Shown: in pieces, positions 1 to 6,287 of the stretch
Layout of the letters: each line of letters starts with the position of its first letter
Position numbering within the stretch: position 1 is the first letter of the stretch
Origin: CAZJGG01 sp964545475
GTDB lineage: Bacteria > Bacillota > Clostridia > Lachnospirales > JAISER01
NCBI GenBank assembly: GCA_964545475.1
Contig: CAZJGG010000101.1
Location: 1-6,848 of the forward strand
DNA length: 6,848 nt
Direction of reading: 5' to 3'
Program-made: the position numbers and the translations under genes
The notes under the pieces: model-generated
What the model was told of the DNA's origin: nothing
The model's input: the letters and a program-made list of their open reading frames with translations, nothing else
Database searches by the model: none

Positions 1-23
1 GCCTCATTATGCTGATGAAGTTG

Positions 24-938
24 TTATTTCCACTTTTTAATTGCATTTTCAATATCAGCAGCAAGCTCTTTAATTTTTGGGTCGTTCTCTGAAACAGGCA
101 AAAACGGAAGCCTAGGTTGACCAAGATTAATTCCACTGCGTAATTTAATAATTGCTTTATTAGCTCCATACATTGAAGGGAAGCTGCAAAGACGTTTTAT
201 AAAATTTAAAATTTCCCCCTGGAGTTCGTAAGCTTTTGAAATTTCTCCGCAATTTATGAATTCTTCAATCTTCAAATACAACTCAGGCATAGGACCGTAA
301 GTGCCTCCGATTCCGCCGTCTGCACCCATTAATCGCCCTGCAAGATATTGTTCATCTGGTCCGTTAAACACGATAAAGTCATTACCGCACAAATTCTTAT
401 AATGCAATATCTGATGGCTTACTTCAGATGAATTTTTAACTCCTACAACGCGTTCGTTTCCTTTCATTTTGAGAAGAAGTGAGTCGCTAAGATCGTAACC
501 TGTTAATTGTGGAATGTTATATATAAGAAACGGTAAATCAGCTGCTTTTGTAATCTCGTTCCAGTGGTTTTCAATAGCCGCTTCGCTGTGGCGGTAAAAA
601 ATGCTTGGAACAGCGCTGATTGCATCTGCGCCGTTAGCCTCGGCATGTTTCGCAAGCTCTATGCTATCTTTTGTTGCAGTTGCTCCAACATGAACAATTA
701 AAGCCAACTTTCCTTTGCCTGCTTCGCTGGCCGCTTCAAACATAGTCTTACGTTCTTCTACAGAAAGCAAACAGCCCTCCCCTGTAGAACCGCAAATATA
801 CAGCCCTTTAACACCCTTATCAACATACCATTGCACAAGTTTCTTAACATTTTCACAGTTAATATTTTCATTTTCATCATAAGCTGCATTTAACGCTACT
901 ACAATGCCTTTAAATTTAGATTTATCATATTTACTCAT
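24..938 (-). CDS. nanA: N-acetylneuraminate lyase (DHDPS/NAL-family aldolase)
   Basis: Cytoplasmic class I aldolase that would cleave N-acetylneuraminate to N-acetylmannosamine and pyruvate. At 304 aa it has the usual length for the DHDPS/NAL TIM-barrel family. Visible hallmarks are the GSTGE pyruvate carboxylate-binding motif (50-54), the catalytic Tyr140 in IYNIP, the Schiff-base Lys168 in VGVKNSS, and the NAL-type FNGPDE segment (191-196) whose Asp-Glu pair separates sialate lyases from dihydrodipicolinate synthases. It departs from E. coli NanA at the GSTYN-equivalent loop, which reads GGTYG (211-215), and has Ser170 where Thr is common. The ATG start is supported by AAGGAG at 947-952, 8 nt upstream. 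It is the last gene seen in the operon, 31 bp after the esterase, and ends in TAA. Another 2-keto-3-deoxy sugar-acid aldolase cannot be excluded, but the YhcH gene and ABC transporter nearby favour sialate. Confidence 0.82.
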   Translation of the reverse strand: MSKYDKSKFKGIVVALNAAYDENENINCENVKKLVQWYVDKGVKGLYICGSTGEGCLLSVEERKTMFEAASEAGKGKLALIVHVGATATKDSIELAKHAEANGADAISAVPSIFYRHSEAAIENHWNEITKAADLPFLIYNIPQLTGYDLSDSLLLKMKGNERVVGVKNSSEVSHQILHYKNLCGNDFIVFNGPDEQYLAGRLMGADGGIGGTYGPMPELYLKIEEFINCGEISKAYELQGEILNFIKRLCSFPSMYGANKAIIKLRSGINLGQPRLPFLPVSENDPKIKELAADIENAIKKWK

Positions 939-969
939 ATCTATTTCTCCTTAAGCAGTATATATTTCT

Positions 970-1929
970 TTATTCCGCAAACCATAACAAAATGTCCTGC
1001 CATGCCTCTGGATACTCTGTATGGTCATAATCCGGATAAATTTTCATTGATTTTTGCCCTTTTAATTTATTATATGCCGCAAACTGAGATGAAGGCGGAC
1101 AAATGTCATCTAACAATCCGGTATAAAAACGAACTTCATTTTTTATGTTAGGCGTATGGTTTTGTAAATCAATATAACCCAGTCGGTTAAAGAACATATC
1201 TTCTGTCTTATGTTCGGGGTCTCTAAGCTTAAAATACAAGCGAAGCTCTTCATAAGGCACTCCTCCAATGTCCATATCCCAAACACGCTTGTAGTCGCAA
1301 AGGAATGGGCACCCTGCCGCCGTTTTTTTAACAATGCCTGAAAGTGCAGTGCAAGCAAGGCTTAACGCACCACCTTGGGAAAACCCGGCAGAAAAAATTC
1401 TCTCCCCGTCAACAAAGTCCATGCTTTCTAATATACGGACAAGCTGTACAGTGTCCAGAAAAATATTACGAAAGGCTAAGTTGTCAGGAGATTCATCGCA
1501 AACGCCTCTAACAATATGCCCTCTGAATGTACTGCCTGTAGTTACAAGGTTATCCTCAGACAAACCTGCTTGCCCACGTACATCAAGAGCCGCCACAACA
1601 AATCCGCCTAATACAAAGGGCAGTTTTTCATACCAATCTCTGGAATGCCCTTGATAGCCATGAAAAATGGCAACAGCCGGCGCTTTTTGAGAAATTTTTT
1701 CTGGTTTTAGTAATTTTGCGTGAATTTTTGCTCCTCCAACGCCTGTAAAATACATATGGTAGCATTCTACACCAGAAAGCGGAAAATCTTCCTTTATAAG
1801 CTCATAGGCAAGGCTTGCTTTATCAAGCTCGGATAATGCACGTTTCCAGTATTGGTCAAAATCGTCTGGCTTTGGTGAAGAGCCCATATATGTTTTAAGC
1901 TCTGAAAGCTTCATATCCAATGATGGCAT
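970..1929 (-). CDS. CE7-family acetyl esterase (acetyl xylan esterase/cephalosporin-C deacetylase type), candidate sialate O-acetylesterase
   Basis: A 319-aa alpha/beta-hydrolase that would remove acetyl esters from a sugar. CE7 features are in the expected order: GYQG with Tyr92 (oxyanion side), RGQ (118-120), nucleophile Ser184 in GFSQGG, the Asp274-centred LLDDICPPS segment, and His303 in DHTEYPE. These positions resemble the Ser/Asp/His triad of characterised CE7 enzymes, and the length matches the family. There is no signal peptide or membrane segment, so the enzyme should be cytoplasmic and act on imported sugars. The ATG start has AAGGAG (1936-1941) 6 nt upstream. It lies 40 bp after the second permease gene and 31 bp before nanA, so it is part of the operon. 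CE7 enzymes are promiscuous deacetylases. Sialate as substrate is inferred from context, while xylo-oligosaccharide deacetylation is the default family annotation. Confidence 0.85.
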   Translation of the reverse strand: MPSLDMKLSELKTYMGSSPKPDDFDQYWKRALSELDKASLAYELIKEDFPLSGVECYHMYFTGVGGAKIHAKLLKPEKISQKAPAVAIFHGYQGHSRDWYEKLPFVLGGFVVAALDVRGQAGLSEDNLVTTGSTFRGHIVRGVCDESPDNLAFRNIFLDTVQLVRILESMDFVDGERIFSAGFSQGGALSLACTALSGIVKKTAAGCPFLCDYKRVWDMDIGGVPYEELRLYFKLRDPEHKTEDMFFNRLGYIDLQNHTPNIKNEVRFYTGLLDDICPPSSQFAAYNKLKGQKSMKIYPDYDHTEYPEAWQDILLWFAE

Positions 1930-1969
1930 AATATTCTCCTTCGTAAAGATGTACTATTTGCACAGCAGT

Positions 1970-2815
1970 CTATTCCTTAACTGCGCCCATTGTAATGCCG
2001 CTTGTAAAGTACTTTTGGAACATTACGAAAATAATTAACATAGGAATTGCGGCTACTGTTGCTCCTGCCATTTTATAGCCGAAATTAGGAATAATTTCTT
2101 GCATAATACTTGCTATACCAACCATAAGGGTTTTCATATCCCTATCAGTTACTGAAACAAGCTGCCAAAGATAATCGTTCCATGTGTTTACAAAACTTAA
2201 AATAAACAACGCTCCAATACCGGGCTTTGCTATGGGAAGCATAATTTGAAAGAAAGTGCGGTATTCGTTAGCACCGTCTATTTTGGCCGACTCCCTTAAG
2301 CTATTTGGAATTGTATCAAAAAAACCTTTTAGCATAAACACGCCGAATGTTGTAGCCACATTAGGCAGTATCAGCCCTGCGTATGAATTTGTCAGCTTAA
2401 ATATATTAACTATGTTAAAAAGCGGAACAATAAGGATTTCTTTTGGTATCATCAGAGAGCAAATAAAAATTACAAAAAGAACTTTACTTCCGGCAAAATT
2501 AATTTTAGAAAATGCATAGGCCGCCATTGAAGCAAATAAAACTATAAGCACCGCCGCACCAAACGAAACCAGAATGCTGTTAAACATCCATCGTATGGCC
2601 GGTTGTTGGTTAAAAAGGTCTGTATAATTTGCCGTAGTCGGATTTACAGGCCACCAATCCGGCGGAATTTTAAATATATCTGTGCTTGTTTTAAAACCGC
2701 TTATTAATAACCAATAAAGCGGAAAGATGCTAAGTAGAGCACCTAGCGTAACAACTATATTACTAACCAGGTCTAAAGGCTCCATGTTTTTTATCCTTTG
2801 AAAATAATTTTTCAT
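1970..2815 (-). CDS. Carbohydrate ABC transporter permease, MalG/CUT1 type
   Basis: Inner-membrane permease of 281 aa, typical for the MalG-like half of CUT1 sugar importers. Six hydrophobic segments are visible at roughly 17-39, 78-102, 112-134, 145-163, 199-218 and 250-272. The cytoplasmic EAA loop, which docks the ATPase, reads ESAKIDG at 175-181 and runs to LP at 193-194. The C-terminus (YFTSGITMGAVKE) is the usual ending of this subfamily. The ATG at 2813-2815 is preceded by AAGGAG (2825-2830, spacing 9), which lies inside the last codons of the upstream permease gene. Only 6 nt separate that gene's TAG from this ATG, so the two are probably translationally coupled. Its cargo is inferred to be sialic acid from the neighbouring nanA and yhcH genes. 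The sequence itself does not show substrate specificity. Confidence 0.92.
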   Translation of the reverse strand: MKNYFQRIKNMEPLDLVSNIVVTLGALLSIFPLYWLLISGFKTSTDIFKIPPDWWPVNPTTANYTDLFNQQPAIRWMFNSILVSFGAAVLIVLFASMAAYAFSKINFAGSKVLFVIFICSLMIPKEILIVPLFNIVNIFKLTNSYAGLILPNVATTFGVFMLKGFFDTIPNSLRESAKIDGANEYRTFFQIMLPIAKPGIGALFILSFVNTWNDYLWQLVSVTDRDMKTLMVGIASIMQEIIPNFGYKMAGATVAAIPMLIIFVMFQKYFTSGITMGAVKE

Positions 2816-2821
2816 TTCACC

Positions 2822-3721
2822 CTACTCCTTCCTAAGCATCATAATTACCTGCGGCAGTGAAAGTATTAAAGCTATGGCAAACATTATAACACCAATTGCT
2901 GAAGCAACCCCAAGTTTATCAAACTTAAATGCATTCATATACAGGTAATACATCATAGTCACTGTTGCGTTGTTAGGCCCGCCGTCAGTGAGTAATTGAA
3001 TAACAACGAAAATTTTCAAAGCGTTTATTATATTAATAACAAGCAGATAGAGAGTAGTTGGCTTAACAAGGGGTATTATTATTTTAGTTATCTTTTGACC
3101 CCTCTTTGCCCCGTCAATAGAAGCAGCCTCAAGTATATCACCAGAAACACCAATCATAGCCGCTATATATAAAATAATCGCCTGCCCAACGTTTGTTGTA
3201 AAAGTAATAAAAATTATAGTAGGCAAAACAAGATATTTGTCTCCGAAAAAATTGGAACCGCCCAATGCCGTGTCTGAAACAAGATAAGGTATAAGCCCCA
3301 CAGCAGGGTTAAGCAGGAAGTTCCATACCATACTCATTACTACCATCGAAACCATAATAGGTATATAATAAGCACCCCGTATAAACGAAACATAGCGGCC
3401 GTTTTTATCAAAAATTGATGACGCTACAAAAAGTGCAAACAGAAGCGTTAGCGCCACAATGCAAACGACAAATATAATAGTATTACTTAAGGATTTCATA
3501 AAAACAGGGTCTGTAAACAGAGCTCTGTAGTTATCAAGCCCCGTAAAACGTTCACCTGTAAAAGAAACCTTATAAAGACTAAGGCGTATGCCCTCAATAA
3601 TTGGGTAAACCATAAATACTAAAAACAGCAGTACTTGAGGAAGAATGAAAGAATAACCTACCAAGGTTTCCTTCCAGTCGCAATCACCTTTAAAAAATTT
3701 TTTCCGAACTATGTTTTCCAA
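2822..3721 (-). CDS. Carbohydrate ABC transporter permease, MalF/CUT1 type
   Basis: Inner-membrane permease that would pair with the MalG-type protein. From the TTG start it is 299 aa, with six hydrophobic segments at about 22-45, 80-102, 119-137, 165-189, 223-243 and 273-295. The EAA loop begins EAASIDG at 198-204 and ends at IP around 216-217. The LLTDGGP segment at about 243-249 is a usual MalF-type signature. Start choice: a GTG at 3728-3730 is in frame, but the AAAGGAG Shine-Dalgarno (3730-3736) abuts and overlaps it, leaving no spacer. The TTG at 3719-3721 sits 8 nt from that site and is preferred. The gene follows the binding-protein gene after a 206-bp gap that contains a stable hairpin, so it may be expressed at a lower level. 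No ATPase gene is seen nearby. Confidence 0.9.
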   Translation of the reverse strand: MENIVRKKFFKGDCDWKETLVGYSFILPQVLLFLVFMVYPIIEGIRLSLYKVSFTGERFTGLDNYRALFTDPVFMKSLSNTIIFVVCIVALTLLFALFVASSIFDKNGRYVSFIRGAYYIPIMVSMVVMSMVWNFLLNPAVGLIPYLVSDTALGGSNFFGDKYLVLPTIIFITFTTNVGQAIILYIAAMIGVSGDILEAASIDGAKRGQKITKIIIPLVKPTTLYLLVINIINALKIFVVIQLLTDGGPNNATVTMMYYLYMNAFKFDKLGVASAIGVIMFAIALILSLPQVIMMLRKE

Positions 3722-3729
3722 GCGTCTCA

Positions 3730-3736
3730 CTCCTTT
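3730..3736 (-). promoter_or_regulatory. Ribosome binding site that decides the MalF-type permease start
   Basis: AAAGGAG on the minus strand. Its last G is the G of the upstream GTG, so that GTG has no spacer. The TTG at 3719-3721 lies 8 nt downstream, an ideal distance, and is taken as the initiation codon. Confidence 0.7.
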
Positions 3737-3878
3737 GCACTCTATTTATTTAAGAGCTTATCCCTAATGGGCGTGTTAAATATTGATAAAAAAATTTCAA
3801 AACCATGTAAAAACGCCCCTAATAAATTTTTTTGGTAATTATTTAGTGATAAACTCTAAGACGCAACAGAGATTATAG

Positions 3879-3917
3879 ACCGCAGCAGTGAATATTCCAC
3901 TGCTGCGGTATTTTTTT
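3879..3917. terminator. Stable intercistronic hairpin between the binding-protein and permease genes
   Basis: A perfect 12-bp stem, ACCGCAGCAGTG (3879-3890) with CACTGCTGCGGT (3898-3909), encloses a 7-nt loop and lies 18 bp beyond the binding-protein stop. The T-run that would make it an intrinsic terminator follows on the plus strand (3911-3917). In the operon's direction (minus) the stem is preceded by A's and followed by CTATAATC, with no T-run. For the operon mRNA it is therefore better read as a 3' stabiliser or processing element that raises binding-protein mRNA over permease mRNA. On the plus strand it would be a good terminator for antisense transcription. Confidence 0.7.
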
Positions 3918-3927
3918 CAATTTTTAA

Positions 3928-5346
3928 TTATTTTAGAATTACAGAATCTTTTCTTGCTTCTTCAAGCACCTTGTTTGCACCAGCTTGATAATCTGCAAGA
4001 GCCTGTTCTGGAGTCTTTTGACCTGTATATACGGCTTGAAGCTCTGGGAAGAGAACTTGGCGAAGCTCTGTATATCCTGGAAGGTTACCTGTAAAGTTAA
4101 ATATATATTTTGCATTTTGGTCATAAGCTGCAAAAATAGGTTTTTCGTCTTTAAACGCTTCCGCTACTGAAGCTCTTACAGGAACGCCGTTTTTAGAGGA
4201 TTTAACAAGTTCTGGATCTGAACTGTAGAATTTTACAAAGTCTTTCGCAACTTGAATTCGTTCTGCGTCCTTTGTGTCAAATAAATATGATCCTGTAATA
4301 TAAGTAAATGTAAGAGGACCATTTTCGCCAGGGATATTTCCAAGTCGTATATCAAATTTTGGAGTTGTACCATTTTCCATATCGCTTAAAGCATTGTTAT
4401 AAAGTACAGAGTTTGAAAAGCTTATAGCAATTTTTTGATTAAGGAATAAAGCGTTACAATCGTTTGAAGTTACAGATTCAGGGTTAGGGTTTGTAAGCCC
4501 GTTTTTAACAAGGTCGTTCATATAATTAAGCGCTTTAAGACCATTTTCATCATTAACGATTACTTGACCGTCTTCATTAAAGAACTTGTTGCCATACATT
4601 CTAAGGTAAGCCAAATTCCATGTGTCTGCCTGATTATTTTTTGCAAACATACTCATTGGGTAAACGTCTTTTGGCAATTTTTCTCTAAGAGTATTTAAAA
4701 TTGTCAAATATTCATCAATAGTCCAAGTTTTAATTTCGTCAGGGCTACCTATCATGTTTTCCAAACCAGCCTGTTTGAAAAGATCAGCGTTATAAGCCAT
4801 TGTACCTGGCATTTGGAAGAATGGATATGCATAAATGTTATCACCAAACGTACAGCCGCTTAGAATTGCTTCGCTAATATCAGCTCTGTCCGCATCGTCA
4901 ATTAATTCGTCTACAGGCAGAAAAACACCTTTGTGAGAAAGAGAGCCTACAGTGAAAATACCCTCGAAAAGCACATCCGGCTGAGAGCCTGTACGGATAC
5001 TAGTAGAAATTTTTTCATCTCTCTGTTCTCCAGGAATAACCTCAACTTTAACAGTTACATTTGCTTTGTCATATTGCTCTGAAAACTTTTGTGCCGCATA
5101 ATTAAAAAAGCTGTCATAGTCAGCGTTTGGCTCGCTGCCGTCAACAACGCCTCTCCATTGAGGAGTTAACCAAAGAGTTATTGTCACATCTTTTTTATTT
5201 GCTTCCTCGCTGCTAGCCGCTGAATCTGAGTTTTCTGCCGACGCAGAGCTTCCTTCAGCTGGTGGGGCCTGTTCTTTGCTTGCACAGCCAGTTAGTAGTG
5301 CAAACAACATCGTTGTAGTAAGAATAAAAGCAATTACTTTTTTCAT
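3928..5346 (-). CDS. ABC transporter solute-binding lipoprotein (family 1 extracellular sugar-binding type)
   Basis: High-affinity capture component of the sugar importer, anchored to the outer face of the membrane. The 472-aa precursor begins with a lysine-led hydrophobic signal and a lipobox LTGC ending at Cys21, the predicted lipidation site. A low-complexity Ala/Ser/Glu linker follows (about 22-50) and tethers the binding lobes. The mature region has the features of family 1 sugar-binding proteins, including a segment around PDVLFEGIF and a central FFQMPGTMAYNADLF stretch. Length is slightly above the family average, mainly from the linker. The ATG is supported by AAGGAG (5354-5359, spacing 7) and a promoter about 40-65 bp upstream. 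Its placement before two permease genes fits a CUT1 system. Sialic acid or an anhydro-sialic acid as ligand is inferred only from nanA and yhcH. Confidence 0.9.
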   Translation of the reverse strand: MKKVIAFILTTTMLFALLTGCASKEQAPPAEGSSASAENSDSAASSEEANKKDVTITLWLTPQWRGVVDGSEPNADYDSFFNYAAQKFSEQYDKANVTVKVEVIPGEQRDEKISTSIRTGSQPDVLFEGIFTVGSLSHKGVFLPVDELIDDADRADISEAILSGCTFGDNIYAYPFFQMPGTMAYNADLFKQAGLENMIGSPDEIKTWTIDEYLTILNTLREKLPKDVYPMSMFAKNNQADTWNLAYLRMYGNKFFNEDGQVIVNDENGLKALNYMNDLVKNGLTNPNPESVTSNDCNALFLNQKIAISFSNSVLYNNALSDMENGTTPKFDIRLGNIPGENGPLTFTYITGSYLFDTKDAERIQVAKDFVKFYSSDPELVKSSKNGVPVRASVAEAFKDEKPIFAAYDQNAKYIFNFTGNLPGYTELRQVLFPELQAVYTGQKTPEQALADYQAGANKVLEEARKDSVILK

Positions 5347-5383
5347 AATATCACTCCTTATAAAAATAAATGTTACTGTAATA

Positions 5384-5411
5384 ATTGTATCAAAATTAAA
5401 AAAATTTTCAA
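5384..5411 (-). promoter_or_regulatory. Sigma-A-type promoter for the binding-protein/permease/esterase/nanA genes
   Basis: On the minus strand a -35 TTGAAA (5406-5411) and a -10 TACAAT (5384-5389) are separated by 16 bp. Each hexamer differs from consensus at one position. Initiation would fall near 5377, giving a leader of about 30 nt with AAGGAG before the ATG. The -35 and most of the spacer overlap one arm of the 17-bp inverted repeat at 5394-5441, which could make this a regulated promoter. A TATAAT also occurs at 5442-5447 but lacks a good -35. Confidence 0.6.
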
Positions 5412-5441
5412 TAATAATAATTTATGAAAATTTTTTTAATT
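5394..5441. repeat. Perfect 17-bp all-A/T inverted repeat between yhcH and the binding-protein gene
   Basis: Left arm AATTAAAAAAATTTTCA (5394-5410) and right arm TGAAAATTTTTTTAATT (5425-5441) are exact reverse complements, with a 14-nt A/T loop. Each arm has a single G:C pair. It lies 28 bp after the yhcH stop and overlaps the -35 of the next promoter. It could be an operator, a weak attenuator or terminator after yhcH, or a bent-DNA element. The very low GC content argues against an efficient intrinsic terminator. Confidence 0.7.
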
Positions 5442-5469
5442 ATTATACAATATTCACAATTTGCTAAAT

Positions 5470-5925
5470 TTATTTTTTAGCCTTTATTACATATTTCAAA
5501 ATTTCCTTGCCAACACAAAAATCATTCACAGCCGGTTTGTGCACATCTTGCGTAAAGCATATGCAGAATTTCCCAGGTTCAAGTAATACCTTTGCTTTGC
5601 CATCACCTTTATAAGTTGACATATCATTTTCTTTATCGTAATCCGAAACAAGCGTAAAATCTTCTTCGTATCCCAGCTCTATATATTCCTCTCCTGAAAT
5701 GACAACGTGGATATCAATATAAACTTCGTGCTTTTCAAAAAGCACATCGCAAGAAGCCTTTGCAGTTGTAGTAATACGGTTACAGTACAAATCATCACCG
5801 CTTATTTCATTTCGCCCAGGATTTAACGCTTTCGGATCACAGCTTTGTATAAAGGCAATAGCCTTATCGAGTGTTTCTGAAATTCCAAGGTAGTTACTTA
5901 CATTTTGCATCTTGTCGTAGATCAT
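5470..5925 (-). CDS. YhcH/YjgK/YiaL-family cupin-like protein (NanQ-type sialic acid anomerase candidate)
   Basis: A 151-aa cytoplasmic protein of the YhcH/YjgK/YiaL (DUF386, TabA) family. The family hallmark is clear: FEKHEVYIDIHVVISGEE (63-80), with Glu64, His66 and His73 as probable metal or substrate ligands, then the late CFTQDVHKPA motif with His129, and a C-terminal lysine-rich strand. Length is normal for the family. Members encoded beside nan genes accelerate equilibration of sialic acid anomers (NanQ in E. coli), feeding the open-chain form to the lyase. Start: a TTG at 5938-5940 is in frame but lies within the Shine-Dalgarno itself. The ATG at 5923-5925 has TTGGAGG (5934-5940) 8 nt upstream and is clearly correct. 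It is the first gene of the cluster, 123 bp before the binding-protein gene. Confidence 0.88.
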   Translation of the reverse strand: MIYDKMQNVSNYLGISETLDKAIAFIQSCDPKALNPGRNEISGDDLYCNRITTTAKASCDVLFEKHEVYIDIHVVISGEEYIELGYEEDFTLVSDYDKENDMSTYKGDGKAKVLLEPGKFCICFTQDVHKPAVNDFCVGKEILKYVIKAKK

Positions 5926-5933
5926 AGATAAAA

Positions 5934-5940
5934 CCTCCAA
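5934..5940 (-). promoter_or_regulatory. Ribosome binding site that fixes the yhcH start
   Basis: TTGGAGG on the minus strand, 8 nt before the ATG at 5923-5925. Its first three bases are the in-frame TTG that would give a five-residue longer protein. Because the site itself must pair with 16S rRNA, the downstream ATG is the real start. Confidence 0.85.
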
Positions 5941-5982
5941 AAGTTTTAATAATTTTATTTAACGGCAATCCCATCACCGTAG

Positions 5983-6144
5983 TTTTAGAGCCTGTTCAAA
6001 GTCTCCATTTTGGCGTCTTCTTGGCAAACCCTTCGCTTAAACGTTCATACACACATAGCCGTATGGGCGTTTGCGACTTACCCAGTCCAAACGGAAAATT
6101 TGCCAAAAAGATGCCAGAACGAAGATTTTAGACAGGCTCTTAAA
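5983..6144. mobile_element. MITE-like palindromic element with GAGCCTGT termini
   Basis: A 162-bp element made of two 46-nt imperfect inverted arms (5983-6028 and 6099-6144) that align without gaps and differ at about nine positions, nearly all transitions. Both ends carry TTA next to GAGCCTGT, compatible with a short target duplication. The interior holds further hairpins: AAACGTTCATAC (6039-6050) pairs with GTATGGGCGTTT (6061-6072) if G:U pairs are allowed, and GTTTG-GACT pairs with AGTC-CAAAC around 6069-6091. It contains no transposase. The termini resemble ends of some IS5-type elements, so it is probably a non-autonomous derivative. Family assignment is not proven. Confidence 0.6.
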
Positions 6145-6172
6145 TACTAATATTGTAATTGACATTTGTCAA
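6144..6172 (-). promoter_or_regulatory. Candidate promoter directed toward yhcH, with a dyad over the -35
   Basis: On the minus strand a consensus -35 TTGACA (6167-6172) is followed after 17 bp by TAGTAT (6144-6149), which matches 4 of 6 -10 positions. The -35 is one arm of a dyad (TTGACA, 2 bp, TGTCAA at 6159-6172) that could be an operator. A transcript would start near 6137 and carry the 5983-6144 palindromic element in its leader of about 210 nt before yhcH. No better promoter was found closer to yhcH. Confidence 0.4.
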
Positions 6173-6190
6173 CTTAAATAATGTACAAGG

Positions 6191-6287
6191 AGCAATTTGA
6201 CAAATCATAAACAGGTGTGGAGCGGAAACAGCAGACGTTTCACCGCTGTTTCCCCGAACATAGCTGTTTATGTTTTATCAAATAGCT
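6191..6287. repeat. Inverted-repeat element with an inner GGAAACAGC hairpin
   Basis: Outer arms 6191-6214 and 6264-6287 are inverted copies of AGCAATTTGACAAATCATAA-type sequence with 3 mismatches in 24. Inside, GGAAACAGC (6224-6232) pairs perfectly with GCTGTTTCC (6245-6253) around a 12-nt loop, so the whole 97 bp can fold as one long hairpin. The right arm is shared with the next element. A 35-codon plus-strand frame crosses it but is not supported as a gene. Confidence 0.6.

Noticed and set aside
1334..1654. Plus-strand 106-codon frame inside the esterase gene
   Set aside because: Antisense shadow of a gene with an intact family motif set; no ribosome binding site or recognisable product.
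3769..3818. GGGCGT (3769-3774) and ACGCCC (3813-3818) as a hairpin or attenuator before the permeases
   Set aside because: A 6-bp stem with a loop of about 38 nt and no T-run next to it on the operon strand; weak compared with the nearby 12-bp hairpin.
5938..5940. In-frame TTG as the yhcH start
   Set aside because: It is part of the Shine-Dalgarno (TTGGAGG) of the ATG at 5923-5925 and has no site of its own.
5950..5983. Minus-strand codons reading YGDGIAVK then stop, just before yhcH, as a relic of an upstream gene's end
   Set aside because: Only eight or nine codons after an in-frame TAA at the repeat border; too short to assign.
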